Shown here: positions 1 to 9,048 of the stretch, one piece after another
Layout of the letters: each line of letters opens with the position of its first letter
How positions within the stretch are numbered: position 1 is the first letter of the stretch
NCBI GenBank assembly: GCA_050949745.1
Contig: JBMNGF010000007.1
Location: 38,595-102,594, forward strand
Direction of reading: 5' to 3'
Source of the DNA: Syntrophaceticus sp050949745
GTDB taxonomy: Bacteria; Bacillota; DSM-12270; Thermacetogeniales; Thermacetogeniaceae
Length of the DNA stretch: 64,000 bases
The notes under the pieces: model-generated
Database searches by the model: none
What the model was told of the DNA's origin: nothing
The model's input: only the letters and a program-made list of their open reading frames with translations
Made by a program: the position numbers and the translations under genes

Positions 1-1
1 T

Positions 2-751
2 ATGCTGAGCACCCTGGCTTTCTTTATCAGTGGATCGGTGGTGGTTTTAGAGGCTAAAAAACGCCTGGATTTTCCTCACTTGATCGTTGATGATGTGGTG
101 ATCAGGCGGGATATCTTTTTCTTTATTATTGGTTATAGCATAGGCCTGGGGGCAGCCTTTATTGAAAGTACAATAATACAGTATCTGGTCGCCGCCTTTT
201 TAATTACATGGTACTTTCTTTATGTCTGGTTAACACTGAATATGGGCAGAAGCGTGGGCAACAGTTCAGAATTGCGTCCACTTTATTTTAGCCTTTTCAA
301 GAAAAGTCCACCCCTACAGCTGATTATCCTTCAGATCATTTTTGCCATTGTAGTTTTAGTAATCGGAGCCAATCTTTTTGTTGATGAAGTCTCTATAATT
401 GCTGAAATGCTAGGTATCACCCCCTTTATTTTATCATTGATAATTGCTCCTATTGCTACAGAACTTCCGGAAAAATTTAACAGCGTGATTTGGCTGCTCC
501 AAAAGAAAGACACCTTTGCTTTGGGTAATATTACAGGAGCAATGGTTTTTCAGAGTGTTGTACTGCCCAGTATAGGTATCATTTTTACAGATTGGCATTT
601 TGTCAGTGGGTCTTTATTACCGGTAGTTTTAACATTTCTTTCGGTAGGACTTGTCTATCTGTCTCTTTTATTGAAGAGAAAACTCAATGCCTATGTTTTA
701 TTGGCAGGAGGCTTGTTTTATCTTATCTTTTTATGGGGTATGCTGCATTAA
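2..751 (+). CDS. Sodium/calcium antiporter family membrane protein, 5' end cut by window
   Basis: The frame is open from the window edge, so the true start lies upstream. The 249 visible residues contain repeated hydrophobic segments and an inverted-topology exchanger signature near residues 140-185 (GANLFVDEVSIIAEMLG, then IAPIATELPEK), typical of the second alpha repeat of the Ca2+/cation antiporter (CaCA) superfamily. It would exchange Na+ or H+ for Ca2+ or another cation across the cytoplasmic membrane. The substrate cannot be read from sequence. The next gene starts 12 bp downstream on the same strand, so they are probably co-transcribed. Confidence 0.75.
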   Translation: MLSTLAFFISGSVVVLEAKKRLDFPHLIVDDVVIRRDIFFFIIGYSIGLGAAFIESTIIQYLVAAFLITWYFLYVWLTLNMGRSVGNSSELRPLYFSLFKKSPPLQLIILQIIFAIVVLVIGANLFVDEVSIIAEMLGITPFILSLIIAPIATELPEKFNSVIWLLQKKDTFALGNITGAMVFQSVVLPSIGIIFTDWHFVSGSLLPVVLTFLSVGLVYLSLLLKRKLNAYVLLAGGLFYLIFLWGMLH

Positions 752-763
752 CTGGAGGGAGTA

Positions 764-1435
764 TTGTTGAACCTCGCTTTTATTTTTGCATCATCATTCC
801 TAATCGCAATGTCCGGTGCTCTGATGCCGGGTCCAATGTTAGCAGTTACAATAAGGGAAAGCCTAGAGCAAGGGTGGCTAGCTGGAATGTTTATCGCTGC
901 AGGGCATGGCCTTGCGGAGATCATTCTCTTATGTCTGTTCGCTTTGGGTCTGAGCAGTGTCCTGCAGGCTCATTGGATAACAGTTATTGTAGGCATTGTT
1001 GGAGGTTTGGTGCTTTTCCTGATGGGTATACAGATGATGTACAATGCCTTACAGGGGAAAATGGAATTTGCCGCTTTGAGTAATGAGCAAGGAGGACAAG
1101 TTGTTACCGAAGTAACCAGAAGGTCTTTTAGCCGTGCACTCGGTGCTGGTGTTGTCGTCAGTATTGTAAACCCAGGGTGGATTATTTGGTGGCTGACGAT
1201 AGGTGTGCTGTATGTTACACAGGCTTTGCAGTATGGTTTGTTGGGACTTGGTTTTTTTTATACAGGACATATCCTGGCTGATTTCGCCTGGTATATTTTT
1301 ATAGCTTTTATCGTTGCTTCAGGAAAAAAATTATTGACAGCAAAGACATTCAATTTAATTCTTGCAGGATGCGGGCTGCTATTGGTCTTCTTAGCATTGG
1401 TTTTTATTTTACAGGCCATCCTGTCAGTGATATAA
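764..1435 (+). CDS. LysE/RhtB-family amino-acid exporter
   Basis: A 223-aa protein with about six hydrophobic segments. The N-terminal part carries the family signature (SGALMPGPMLAVTIRESLEQG, residues about 18-38) and a second conserved stretch SIVNPGWIIWW lies near residue 133. Members export amino acids or small metabolites across the cytoplasmic membrane. The start is a TTG behind a GGAGGGAG ribosome site. It follows the antiporter by 12 bp and precedes the ylbF-like gene by 29 bp, suggesting one transcript. The substrate is not deducible. Confidence 0.8.
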   Translation: MLNLAFIFASSFLIAMSGALMPGPMLAVTIRESLEQGWLAGMFIAAGHGLAEIILLCLFALGLSSVLQAHWITVIVGIVGGLVLFLMGIQMMYNALQGKMEFAALSNEQGGQVVTEVTRRSFSRALGAGVVVSIVNPGWIIWWLTIGVLYVTQALQYGLLGLGFFYTGHILADFAWYIFIAFIVASGKKLLTAKTFNLILAGCGLLLVFLALVFILQAILSVI

Positions 1436-1464
1436 ATAATATAAAAGTATTGGAGGGTGATATT

Positions 1465-1845
1465 ATGAATCACTATGATTACGCTCATAATCTGGCCCGG
1501 GCTTTAAAAGAATCTGAGGAATACCAGGCTATGCTCAAGGCGAAGGAGCAGATGGAAGCGGACCCCAAAAACAAGGAGATGCTTTTGGAGTTCCGCAAGT
1601 TTCAATGGGAGATGCAAAAATCCCAGGCTCTCCAGGAAGAGATTGATGAGGTCACCAAGCGCAGGATGGCACAACTAGGGGATCTAGTGGGGGCCAACTC
1701 AGCAATCCAAGGCTACTTGATGGCAGAGTATCGGTTTGGTCAGGTAATGATGGATATTCAAAAAATACTTAGTGATTCACTTGCCGAATGGTTCAAGATC
1801 GCAGCAGAATCTGTCATTGGTGAGGAAGAAACGCCAGAACAATAA
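1465..1845 (+). CDS. YlbF-family regulator (DUF964/Com_YlbF)
   Basis: A 126-aa, almost wholly helical, charged protein with the YlbF arrangement (ALKESEEYQAMLKAKEQM, then a long amphipathic helix with LLEFRKFQWEMQ). The ATG is chosen because it follows a good GGAGGGTGAT site; an upstream in-frame start would overlap the exporter gene. In Bacillus, YlbF family proteins form the Y-complex that modulates RNase Y and affects competence and sporulation. That role here is an inference from family membership. Confidence 0.75.
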   Translation: MNHYDYAHNLARALKESEEYQAMLKAKEQMEADPKNKEMLLEFRKFQWEMQKSQALQEEIDEVTKRRMAQLGDLVGANSAIQGYLMAEYRFGQVMMDIQKILSDSLAEWFKIAAESVIGEEETPEQ

Positions 1846-1874
1846 AAGAGGGATCCATTATTAAGAGACTTGCA

Positions 1875-2198
1875 TTGTTTATTTGTATGATATTGATTGT
1901 AACAATTCTAATAGGGTGTGCTCACTCGGTTAATCAGCTTTCTTTTGTGGCTACTGTGCTTGAAAATGATGAAACCTATTTGTTGGTAAAACCTGAGGAG
2001 GGTTCTGACGAGTTAAGATCTGCCGACAGAATCACAGTATCTATCAGAGATACAGTGCTGCTGAACTCCCAGGATATAGAAATAGCAGCCGATGATATTG
2101 CAATTGGGAAGCAAGTAGAAATAGCCTATGATGGAACAATAGCTGAAAGCTATCCTGCTCAGATCAATCAATGTTCTAGAGTTAGGTTATTGGATTAG
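1875..2198 (+). CDS. Small predicted lipoprotein, unknown function
   Basis: About 107 residues. The N-terminus is a hydrophobic signal ending in a lipobox-like LIGC around residue 15, followed by a short beta-rich domain. No canonical ATG fits well: TTG at 1875 is used, but an ATT at 1860 would add KRLA and give a more typical signal peptide. A ribosome-like site (AAAGAGGGA) lies just upstream. The domain faintly resembles small DUF3221-like lipoproteins; I do not assign a function. Confidence 0.5.
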   Translation: MFICMILIVTILIGCAHSVNQLSFVATVLENDETYLLVKPEEGSDELRSADRITVSIRDTVLLNSQDIEIAADDIAIGKQVEIAYDGTIAESYPAQINQCSRVRLLD

Positions 2199-2250
2199 TA
2201 GCTTAATTAAAGGGTATGACATTCTCTCTGATTAACGACATTGGGGGCAA

Positions 2251-2279
2251 TTGACCGGTTCTTGATTTGCTGCTATAAT
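2251..2279 (+). promoter_or_regulatory. Sigma-A type promoter of the polyamine operon
   Basis: TTGACC at 2251-2256 and TATAAT at 2274-2279, separated by exactly 17 bp. It lies 44 bp upstream of the arginine decarboxylase start and downstream of the preceding gene. Confidence 0.75.
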
Positions 2280-2322
2280 CTCTCTAGTTTTTCACAGACT
2301 ATCAGGTATTGGGGGGAGTAAT

Positions 2323-2790
2323 ATGTTAAGCACACCGGATCTATATACACTTGTTTCTGCGGCAGCAGAAGGAGAAAAAGAATTGACAGCCTTTGACCAA
2401 GCACTTCTAAAAGCGGGAATAGGAAATGTAAACCTGATCAGGGTAAGCAGCATCCTGCCGCCGGGGTCAGAGTTCGTCAAGGAATTGGCCTTACCTCCCG
2501 GTTCGCTGTTGCCTATTGCTTATGGGAGTATTTGCAGTTCAGAGCCTGGATCTTTAATCGCCGCAGCTGTCGCTGTTGGTATAGGGTCCAGTACCGATGA
2601 CTTTGGGGTGATCATGGAGTATTCAGGCCATTGTACCCAACAGGAAGCTGAGGGTGAAGTAAGAGAGATGGTGACTCAGGCTTTCCAGTACCGGGGCAAG
2701 GAATTAATAGAAATTAAGGTAGCTGGTATCGAGCATAATGTCCAGTGCTGTGGGTGTGTGTTTGCAGGTATTCCACTCTGGTACAAATAA
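2323..2790 (+). CDS. Pyruvoyl-dependent arginine decarboxylase
   Basis: A 155-aa protein matching the usual size of the archaeal/bacterial PvlArgDC family. The self-cleavage region RVSSILPPGS is visible near residues 40-50: cleavage between the two serines creates the pyruvoyl cofactor and the alpha/beta subunits. The glycine-rich SICSSEPGSLIAAAVAVGIG segment also fits. It converts arginine to agmatine and CO2. The gene is first of three in a polyamine operon and has a strong promoter and a GGGGGGAG ribosome site. Confidence 0.9.
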   Translation: MLSTPDLYTLVSAAAEGEKELTAFDQALLKAGIGNVNLIRVSSILPPGSEFVKELALPPGSLLPIAYGSICSSEPGSLIAAAVAVGIGSSTDDFGVIMEYSGHCTQQEAEGEVREMVTQAFQYRGKELIEIKVAGIEHNVQCCGCVFAGIPLWYK

Positions 2791-2829
2791 ACGTTGGACA
2801 CATTTAATTTAACTGAGGAGTTAATAAAT

Positions 2830-3666
2830 ATGGAATTATGGTTTACAGAAAAACAGACGCCAGGTCTTGGTATTACCTGTAAGGTTTTACAGACACTGCA
2901 TAGAGAGAAGACCCCTTATCAGGAAATTGCGGTTATTGATACAATGCAGTACGGCCGTATGCTGGTTTTGGATGGTATGGTGCAGTTGACCATAGGTGAT
3001 GAATTCGTTTACCATGAGATGCTGGCTCATGTCCCCTTACACATCCATCCCCATCCTAGTAATGTGTTAATTATCGGCGGGGGGGATGGAGGGACTGCTC
3101 GAGAGGTACTTCGGCATCCTCATATAGAGAAGGTCACTCTTGTGGAAATAGACCGGCGTGTTGTAGATGTTTGCAGACAATTTCTACCGGAGGTTGCCAG
3201 TTCTTTTGATGATCCCAGAATGGAGGTACACTATACTGATGGAGTGGCTTATCTCTTGAATAAAGAGAATGAATATGATGTCATTCTTGTCGACTCTCCC
3301 GAACCGATCGGACAGGCGGAGCGTCTATTTGGCACAGAATTTTATAAAGGGATCGCTGCTGCCCTGCGCAAAGACGGTCTCTTTGCAGCTCAGACGGAAT
3401 CTCCATTTGTAAATGGTGATTTGATCGCCAGTGTTTACAGCAAGATCAGCAGCCTATTTCCCATCACCGGGCTATACCTTGCTCCTGTTCCCACATACCC
3501 CAGTGGAAGTTGGAGTTTTACGATAGGTTCAAAAAACTATGATCCACTGGCAGCACGGAATGTGGGTCTAGAGGGATTACGCTATTACAATACCGGAATG
3601 CACCAGGCTGCTTTTCAATTGCCGAATTTCCTTCAGGAACTCTTGTGTCAGGGGGGTACCGATTAG
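2830..3666 (+). CDS. speE: Spermidine synthase (aminopropyltransferase)
   Basis: A 278-aa protein starting at the ATG behind GAGGAG; an upstream in-frame start at 2794 lacks a ribosome site. The SpeE signatures are present: LVLDGMVQLT, the S-adenosyl-binding loop LIIGGGDGGTAREVLRH (about residue 77), VEIDRRVVDVC and the catalytic region ILVDSPEPIGQAERLF. It transfers an aminopropyl group from decarboxylated SAM to putrescine or agmatine. It sits between arginine decarboxylase and agmatinase, so the last two steps could occur in either order. Confidence 0.93.
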   Translation: MELWFTEKQTPGLGITCKVLQTLHREKTPYQEIAVIDTMQYGRMLVLDGMVQLTIGDEFVYHEMLAHVPLHIHPHPSNVLIIGGGDGGTAREVLRHPHIEKVTLVEIDRRVVDVCRQFLPEVASSFDDPRMEVHYTDGVAYLLNKENEYDVILVDSPEPIGQAERLFGTEFYKGIAAALRKDGLFAAQTESPFVNGDLIASVYSKISSLFPITGLYLAPVPTYPSGSWSFTIGSKNYDPLAARNVGLEGLRYYNTGMHQAAFQLPNFLQELLCQGGTD

Positions 3667-4553
3667 TGAAAACAGCTGAACTTTGTGTGCGAGACTGGTC
3701 ATTTCTTGCAGCAAAGGACTCTTATCAGGATTCCCGGCTTGTGCTGGCGGGAATACCCTTAGATCTAACCTCCAGTTTCCGGCCTGGGTCTCGCCAGGGC
3801 CCTCAGGCGATCCGCAGTGTATCTGAGGGACTGGAGGAATTCAGCCCTTATTTAAACCTTGATTTGGTTGACTGCCATTTTTATGATCTAGGGGATCTTT
3901 TGTTGCCTCAAGGGAATCTTGATCTCTGTTTGCAGAGGATTGAGCAGCTCTGTAGGTTACTGCTGCAAGATGAGAAACTGCCGGTGTTTTTGGGTGGGGA
4001 GCATTTGATCACTTATCCAATCGTTAAAGCAGCCTTTGATTTTTATCCGGATTTAGCTGTTTTGCATTTTGATGCCCATGCGGATCTGCGGGATGAGTAC
4101 TTAGGCGAAGCCTATTCTCATGCGACAGTAATGCGCAGGGTATGTGAGTTGGTTGGTCCGGAAAATGTCTACCAGTTTGGGATCAGATCCGGGACCAGAG
4201 AAGAATTTGCTTATGGGGATAGTTTTACTAATTTTTATCCCTTTCAGCTTGTTCAGGCTCTTCAATCATCTCTCTCTGGGTTGACCAAGCGTCCCCTTTA
4301 TGTCACATTAGATATCGATGTGCTTGATCCTGCTTATGCACCTGGGACAGGCACCCCTGAACCAGGCGGTGTTTCACCTCAGGATATTTTTCAGGTTTTC
4401 GCTCTGCTGCAGGGATGGAATGTGATAGGCTGTGATATTGTGGAACTGACACCAGTCTATGATCCCAGTGGTATCACTACACTGCTGGCAGCGAAATTGG
4501 TGCGGGAAGGGCTTTTAGCTTTTCAAGCAGGTGGAGACAATGAGAGAAGATAA
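3666..4553 (+). CDS. speB: Agmatinase (agmatine ureohydrolase)
   Basis: A 295-aa ureohydrolase-fold protein. The manganese-binding motifs are intact: GGEHLITYP, HFDAHADLRDEY (about residue 137), SHATVMRR and DIDVLDPAYAPGTGTPEPGG. It hydrolyses agmatine to putrescine and urea. The GTG start overlaps the last base of the speE stop region (TTAGTG), indicating translational coupling. Arginase is a possible alternative reaction, but the arginine decarboxylase in the same operon favours agmatinase. Confidence 0.9.
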   Translation: MKTAELCVRDWSFLAAKDSYQDSRLVLAGIPLDLTSSFRPGSRQGPQAIRSVSEGLEEFSPYLNLDLVDCHFYDLGDLLLPQGNLDLCLQRIEQLCRLLLQDEKLPVFLGGEHLITYPIVKAAFDFYPDLAVLHFDAHADLRDEYLGEAYSHATVMRRVCELVGPENVYQFGIRSGTREEFAYGDSFTNFYPFQLVQALQSSLSGLTKRPLYVTLDIDVLDPAYAPGTGTPEPGGVSPQDIFQVFALLQGWNVIGCDIVELTPVYDPSGITTLLAAKLVREGLLAFQAGGDNERR

Positions 4554-4715
4554 ACCGTTTGAAGCATCATGAAAAAACAGGAGAAACAGTCAAAATTCAT
4601 ATAAAATAAAATAAACAGTTTGAATAAAGAGAGACTATATACTAAGATTGGTAACAAATACTTTTATTAATGACTACAGAATGGTTAGCTTATTATCATT
4701 TTACTAAATGAGGGG

Positions 4716-5672
4716 GTGGCTGTCATCGCAGATGCAGATATCGATTCCTTAAATGCTCAAATTGATGAACTTTATATGGAAGGGCGACTAAAAGAGGTTG
4801 AAGCTGTTCTCAAAGAGATGATGGAGCTTATAAAAAGTGAAGACGGGGAACAAATGGCTTATGTTAACATGCTTAATAGAATGGGCGGCTATTATCGTGA
4901 AATGCACGAATTTGAAAAAGCAGAGTCTGTTTTTCTCGAAGCCATGAAAATTTGTGCAGAAATCTCTGGAAGAGATCATCCTGATTACGCTACGACCATC
5001 AATAACTTTGCTAGTTTATGTCGTATCATGAAAAAGTTTGCCAAGTCTGAAAAGCTGTTTCTTGAAGCTATGAAAATTTATGAAAAAACATTGGGCAAAC
5101 AACATTTTCTCTATTCCAGCGCCTTAAACAATCTTGGTCTTCTATATCAAGATATGGGGGAATTTGAAAAAGCAGCGAAACTTCATGAAGAAGCACTAGA
5201 GATTGTTCGTAAGCAGGAGGAAGATAAGATTATCCATGCCACTAGTCTGAATAATTTAGCCAGTGCCTACCGTGCCCTAGGAAGAAATGAAGGAACAACT
5301 GCTCTATTAAAAGAGGCTGTAGATATTTATGAAGAGGTAATGGGCAAAAAGCATCCCCTTTACGCCTCTGGTTTAAACAACTTGGGGTCACATTACCTGG
5401 TAATGGAGCAATATGAAGAAGCTGAACCACTTCTTATTGAATCCCTAGAAGTTTTATCAGACATTTTTGGTACTGAACACCAACACTATCTTACGGCAGC
5501 AACCAACTTAGGTCTGCTCTATGAAAAAATGGGTCAAGACCGAAAAGCAATTCAATACTATAATGAAGTTGCTCAAATCTACGCTAAAATTCATGGTAAA
5601 AGTCATCCGCAATATGAACGAAGTATGTATAAAATAGCACGATTAAAACAAAAAACAGGACATCAGCTATAG
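4716..5672 (+). CDS. Tetratricopeptide-repeat protein (kinesin-light-chain-like TPRs)
   Basis: A 318-aa soluble protein made of about six 42-residue TPR units with the recurrent pattern of HPxYAxxLNNLGxLY followed by A/E-rich helices. There is no signal peptide or catalytic domain, so a protein-binding scaffold is likely. GTG start next to a GAGGGGG site. It is followed at short distance by DUF4037 and DUF4125 genes; this trio on one strand suggests a shared pathway. The function of that set is unknown to me. Confidence 0.8.
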   Translation: MAVIADADIDSLNAQIDELYMEGRLKEVEAVLKEMMELIKSEDGEQMAYVNMLNRMGGYYREMHEFEKAESVFLEAMKICAEISGRDHPDYATTINNFASLCRIMKKFAKSEKLFLEAMKIYEKTLGKQHFLYSSALNNLGLLYQDMGEFEKAAKLHEEALEIVRKQEEDKIIHATSLNNLASAYRALGRNEGTTALLKEAVDIYEEVMGKKHPLYASGLNNLGSHYLVMEQYEEAEPLLIESLEVLSDIFGTEHQHYLTAATNLGLLYEKMGQDRKAIQYYNEVAQIYAKIHGKSHPQYERSMYKIARLKQKTGHQL

Positions 5673-5716
5673 GGTGGTCTCATAATCAATGGAAGGAAGA
5701 GCGGGAGGAAGGGACA

Positions 5717-6664
5717 ATGCAAGGTTTAGATTTATCTGAACAGTATTTTAATGAAGTAGGCATGCCCATGATCAAGGATAAATTCCCCCGGTACCAAGAT
5801 AAGATCGCTGCTGGTTTGGTAGGTGCGGGTTCTGAGTGCTTCTCCTTTGATGACGAAATCTCTCGGGATCATGACTGGGGCCCTTCTTTCTGTCTATGGT
5901 TGAATCAAGAGACTTATCAAGCCATCGGCGCAGAACTCCAAAAAGAATATGAACAACTTCCTAAAGTGTTTGGCGGATTTCCCAGCCGAAAGATCTCAAA
6001 ATGGGGAGAAGGGCGTATCGGTGTTTTTGAAATCGGCAAATTTTACAAACAAATTATCGGATTTGACCATGTACCTAAGGATTTATTGGAATGGCGCCTG
6101 ATTCCGGAAACTTATTTAGCTGAAGCAACTAATGGCCGTGTCTTTGTGGACCCTGTCGGAGAATTCAGTGCTTTTCGCCAAAAATTGAAGGATTATTACC
6201 CAGAAGACATTCGACTCAAAAAAATCGCATCCCGCTGCATGACCATAGCTCGATCTGGTCAATACAACTTTATGCGCTGTGTTAAGCGCGGGGATCTTGT
6301 TGCTGTCCAATATAGCGAAACAGAGTTTATCAATGATAGTATTTCCATGGTTTTTCTTCTGAATAAAAAATATAAGCCCTATTATAAGTGGATGCACAGG
6401 GCTTTAAAAAGCTTGCCTATTCTAGGAGAGGAAATGTTTCAGCTTTATTATTATTTGGTGAGGCTCCATGAAATAGCTACTGGCCACGAGATTTATCAAA
6501 AGAAATTTATTTTGATTGAAAAGATATGTCAGTTGATCATCGAAGAATTGCGAACTCAGGGATTAACCGATTCCTGCAGTGATTTTTTGCAGGATCATGG
6601 ACCTTTGGTGCAAATGCGTATCAAGGATTCTAGGATTAAAGCAATGAATGTTTGGATTGAATAG
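5717..6664 (+). CDS. DUF4037 protein (nucleotidyltransferase-like)
   Basis: A 315-aa protein. Residues 28-50 carry AAGLVGAGSECFSFDDEISRDHDWG, split as a glycine/serine loop followed by two acidic residues and DHDWG, which resembles the GS...D-x-D centre of nucleotidyltransferase-fold proteins in which DUF4037 is found. It lies 44 bp after the TPR gene with a GGAGGAAGGG ribosome site. A transfer of nucleotide to protein or small molecule is plausible but not shown. Confidence 0.7.
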   Translation: MQGLDLSEQYFNEVGMPMIKDKFPRYQDKIAAGLVGAGSECFSFDDEISRDHDWGPSFCLWLNQETYQAIGAELQKEYEQLPKVFGGFPSRKISKWGEGRIGVFEIGKFYKQIIGFDHVPKDLLEWRLIPETYLAEATNGRVFVDPVGEFSAFRQKLKDYYPEDIRLKKIASRCMTIARSGQYNFMRCVKRGDLVAVQYSETEFINDSISMVFLLNKKYKPYYKWMHRALKSLPILGEEMFQLYYYLVRLHEIATGHEIYQKKFILIEKICQLIIEELRTQGLTDSCSDFLQDHGPLVQMRIKDSRIKAMNVWIE

Positions 6665-6691
6665 TAGAGCCTAAAGGGCTGAGAAAGGCAG

Positions 6692-7330
6692 ATGAATATG
6701 AAGAAGGAATTGATCAATAAAATTGTAGCAAAGGAATGGGAAATGTTTCAAAATGTCACCAATCAGGGAGGGCGGGCATCCTGTCAGGAGAATCCTGATA
6801 CCTTTGAAATTATGCGTTCCAGTCAGTGGGAGACTTGGCCGGTAGAGGCTCTAGAAAGCTATTTGGATGATATGGAAAAAGCTGAGCAAGATGGTAGAAA
6901 TCTATTGACAGAAAAATATGCCCGTATGATGCATTCTACAGCTCCCTTGGAATATGCGGGATTTCAGGATCAACTACCACATTTGGACCAGGAAGTGAGC
7001 CAGTTAATCGAAGATATTATTAAAATTCATCTATCATGGGAAGAAGATTTGATGGTATCTTACCCTTATCTTTGTCAGAGAGGTCGTCCTATATATACGA
7101 GAGAGGATACACCACATACTACTTCAATCGAGACTTATCTGAGAGGGGAACTGGGAACCTATTCTAAGAAAACGTTGACATTATATTACCAACATATTCT
7201 TAAGAAAATGGAAAAATCAGATAATTACAGCGGTAGTAAACGTATTTTGGAGAACACAGTAAAACGATATGGTTTTAACTCCTTAGAAGAAGCAAATGAA
7301 AAAGTGAAAATGTCGATGATGAAAAAATAG
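6692..7330 (+). CDS. DUF4125 family protein
   Basis: A 212-aa soluble protein beginning MNMKKELINKIVAKEWEMF and containing the NQGGRASCQ and tryptophan-rich WETWP segments typical of DUF4125. A second in-frame ATG is two codons downstream. It follows the DUF4037 gene by 27 bp and closes the TPR-DUF4037-DUF4125 unit. No catalytic motif can be named. Confidence 0.7.
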   Translation: MNMKKELINKIVAKEWEMFQNVTNQGGRASCQENPDTFEIMRSSQWETWPVEALESYLDDMEKAEQDGRNLLTEKYARMMHSTAPLEYAGFQDQLPHLDQEVSQLIEDIIKIHLSWEEDLMVSYPYLCQRGRPIYTREDTPHTTSIETYLRGELGTYSKKTLTLYYQHILKKMEKSDNYSGSKRILENTVKRYGFNSLEEANEKVKMSMMKK

Positions 7331-7480
7331 GGCAGCTCTTAGCTCGGTATCTACCATTCTTAAGACGGCTGAGCTGCTAACTCAAACAATAAAATTTCGT
7401 TAGTAGACATTAGCTTCCAGAGAAAAGATGCCGAGTAGAATAAAACATGAGTTCACTCAAATGTTTTTATTAAATCGATG

Positions 7481-7509
7481 TTGACTCTAAGGAAAATGGA
7501 TGTTATAAT
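7481..7509 (+). promoter_or_regulatory. Promoter of the four-gene tRNA cluster
   Basis: TTGACT at 7481-7486, 17-bp spacer, TATAAT at 7504-7509, followed 13 bp later by the first tRNA gene. Confidence 0.8.
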
Positions 7510-7522
7510 CATGACGTCGATG

Positions 7523-7599
7523 GGGCGATTAGCTCAGCTGGTAAGAGCGCCTGCCTTACAAGCAGGAGGTCGGCAGTTCGAGCCTGTCATCGCCCACCA
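7523..7599 (+). tRNA. tRNA-Val (anticodon TAC)
   Basis: Cloverleaf with acceptor GGGCGAT pairing ATCGCCC, anticodon loop CTTACAA, T-loop GTTCGAG and encoded CCA end. Confidence 0.95.
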
Positions 7600-7627
7600 G
7601 ATAATGCACATTGACAATATATAAAAT

Positions 7628-7705
7628 GGAACTGTGGTGTAGTCGGTTTAACACACCGGCCTGTCAAGCCGGAGATCGCGGGTTCGAGTCCCGTCAGTTC
7701 CGCCA
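7628..7705 (+). tRNA. tRNA-Asp (anticodon GTC)
   Basis: Acceptor GGAACTG pairs CAGTTCC; anticodon loop CTGTCAA; T-loop GTTCGAG; encoded CCA. Confidence 0.95.
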
Positions 7706-7710
7706 ATAAA

Positions 7711-7786
<76 letters not shown>

Positions 7787-7793
7787 TCAGCAT

Positions 7794-7868
7794 GCGGAAG
7801 TAGCTCAGCGGTAGAGCATCGCCTTGCCAAGGCGAGGGTCGAGGGTTCGAATCCCTTCTTCCGCTCCA
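7794..7868 (+). tRNA. tRNA-Gly (anticodon GCC)
   Basis: Acceptor GCGGAAG/CTTCCGC, anticodon loop TTGCCAA, T-loop GTTCGAA, encoded CCA. Confidence 0.95.
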
Positions 7869-7876
7869 ATAATGTC

Positions 7877-7905
7877 AAGCTCCGCAAGAGATTGCGGAGC
7901 TTTTC
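7877..7905 (+). terminator. Terminator of the tRNA cluster
   Basis: Perfect 11-bp stem AAGCTCCGCAA/TTGCGGAGCTT with a GAGA loop followed by T residues, 8 bp after tRNA-Gly. Confidence 0.85.
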
Positions 7906-8063
7906 CATATTTCATAATTGTTTTTTGAGATTAATTATGATAAATGATGTAAAAAAGCAAATTATATATAAAAAGGGGATATATTTGAGTTATCGTCAAC
8001 ATAATATTGAAATATAATCACAGCAAGATGCTAATGGAGAAACTATAATATGGAGGTTGTAGA

Positions 8064-8906
8064 TTGAGGAAGATTGCTTTAGTAACAGACAGTACAGCTG
8101 ACCTGGCGGAGGAGTTACAAAAAGAACATGATATTCACGTAATACCTTTGAAGGTAAGGTTTGGTAATCGAGAGTATATGGCTCATCAAATTGCCAGTGA
8201 GGAGTTTTATCGTCTTTTATCTGAAGAAGAAGAACTTCCCCAGACATCACAGCCTACCCCTGAACAATTTGAGCAACTATATGGTGAATTGCTGAAAGAG
8301 TATGATGAAATTATTTCAATCCATATATCATCTGGATTGAGTGGCACCTTAAACGCTGCACATCTGGCAAAAGAGAGACACCAGGCGAGAATTCACGTTA
8401 TTGATTCTAAAACTATAAGTCTAGGTATGGGATTAATGGTGCTTGATGCTGCTAGGTATATTAAGGAAGGCCTTGAAGGATTGCAAATTGTTGATAAACT
8501 TACCAGTGTAAGAAAAAATATTGAAACCATGTTCACTCTGAATACATTGGAGTATCTACAAAAGGGAGGGCGAATAGGAAAAGTTGAGGGCTTGTTAGGA
8601 TCATTCTTAAATATTAAGCCTGTTATCCGGGTAGGGGATGATGGAATATATCATACCTATACAAAAGTCCGCAATCAACGTAGGGCTTTACAAGCTATAG
8701 TTACAGCCATTCGAGAGTTGACCAAGGGGAGAAAGCGAATCAAGCTTTCAGTGGCTCACGGAGATGCCTTTGCTGCCGGTCAATACTTGAAAGAATCGTT
8801 GGAAAAAGCTTTTGATCTAAAAGCGGCTATCTTCACACAGGTCGGTCCAGTAATCGGTGTGCATACAGGTCCCGGAACTGTAGGAGCGGCTGTTCAGTTT
8901 GAATAA
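8064..8906 (+). CDS. DegV family fatty-acid-binding protein
   Basis: A 280-aa protein with the DegV signatures: VTDSTADL near the N-terminus, TSQPTPEQF, ISSGLSGT and LEYLQKGGRIGK around residue 160. DegV (FakB-type) proteins bind a fatty acid and, with FakA kinase, feed exogenous fatty acids into phospholipid synthesis. TTG start behind GGAGGTTG. It stands alone between two tRNA groups. Confidence 0.9.
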   Translation: MRKIALVTDSTADLAEELQKEHDIHVIPLKVRFGNREYMAHQIASEEFYRLLSEEEELPQTSQPTPEQFEQLYGELLKEYDEIISIHISSGLSGTLNAAHLAKERHQARIHVIDSKTISLGMGLMVLDAARYIKEGLEGLQIVDKLTSVRKNIETMFTLNTLEYLQKGGRIGKVEGLLGSFLNIKPVIRVGDDGIYHTYTKVRNQRRALQAIVTAIRELTKGRKRIKLSVAHGDAFAAGQYLKESLEKAFDLKAAIFTQVGPVIGVHTGPGTVGAAVQFE

Positions 8907-9002
8907 TCAGACAGACCCGGGGACAGGGACTTGCTGTGAAGATCGTGGGGAGCCTTTTTGGTATATCGGTGGGTCATATAATATTTTTTCTTGCCTGGGT
9001 TC

Positions 9003-9031
9003 TTGTCAATCTATTAAAACTAATATATAAT
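9003..9031 (+). promoter_or_regulatory. Promoter of tRNA-Cys/tRNA-Leu
   Basis: TTGTCA at 9003-9008, 17-bp spacer, TATAAT at 9026-9031, 17 bp before tRNA-Cys. Confidence 0.7.
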
Positions 9032-9048
9032 AATGATTGTAATCGCGA

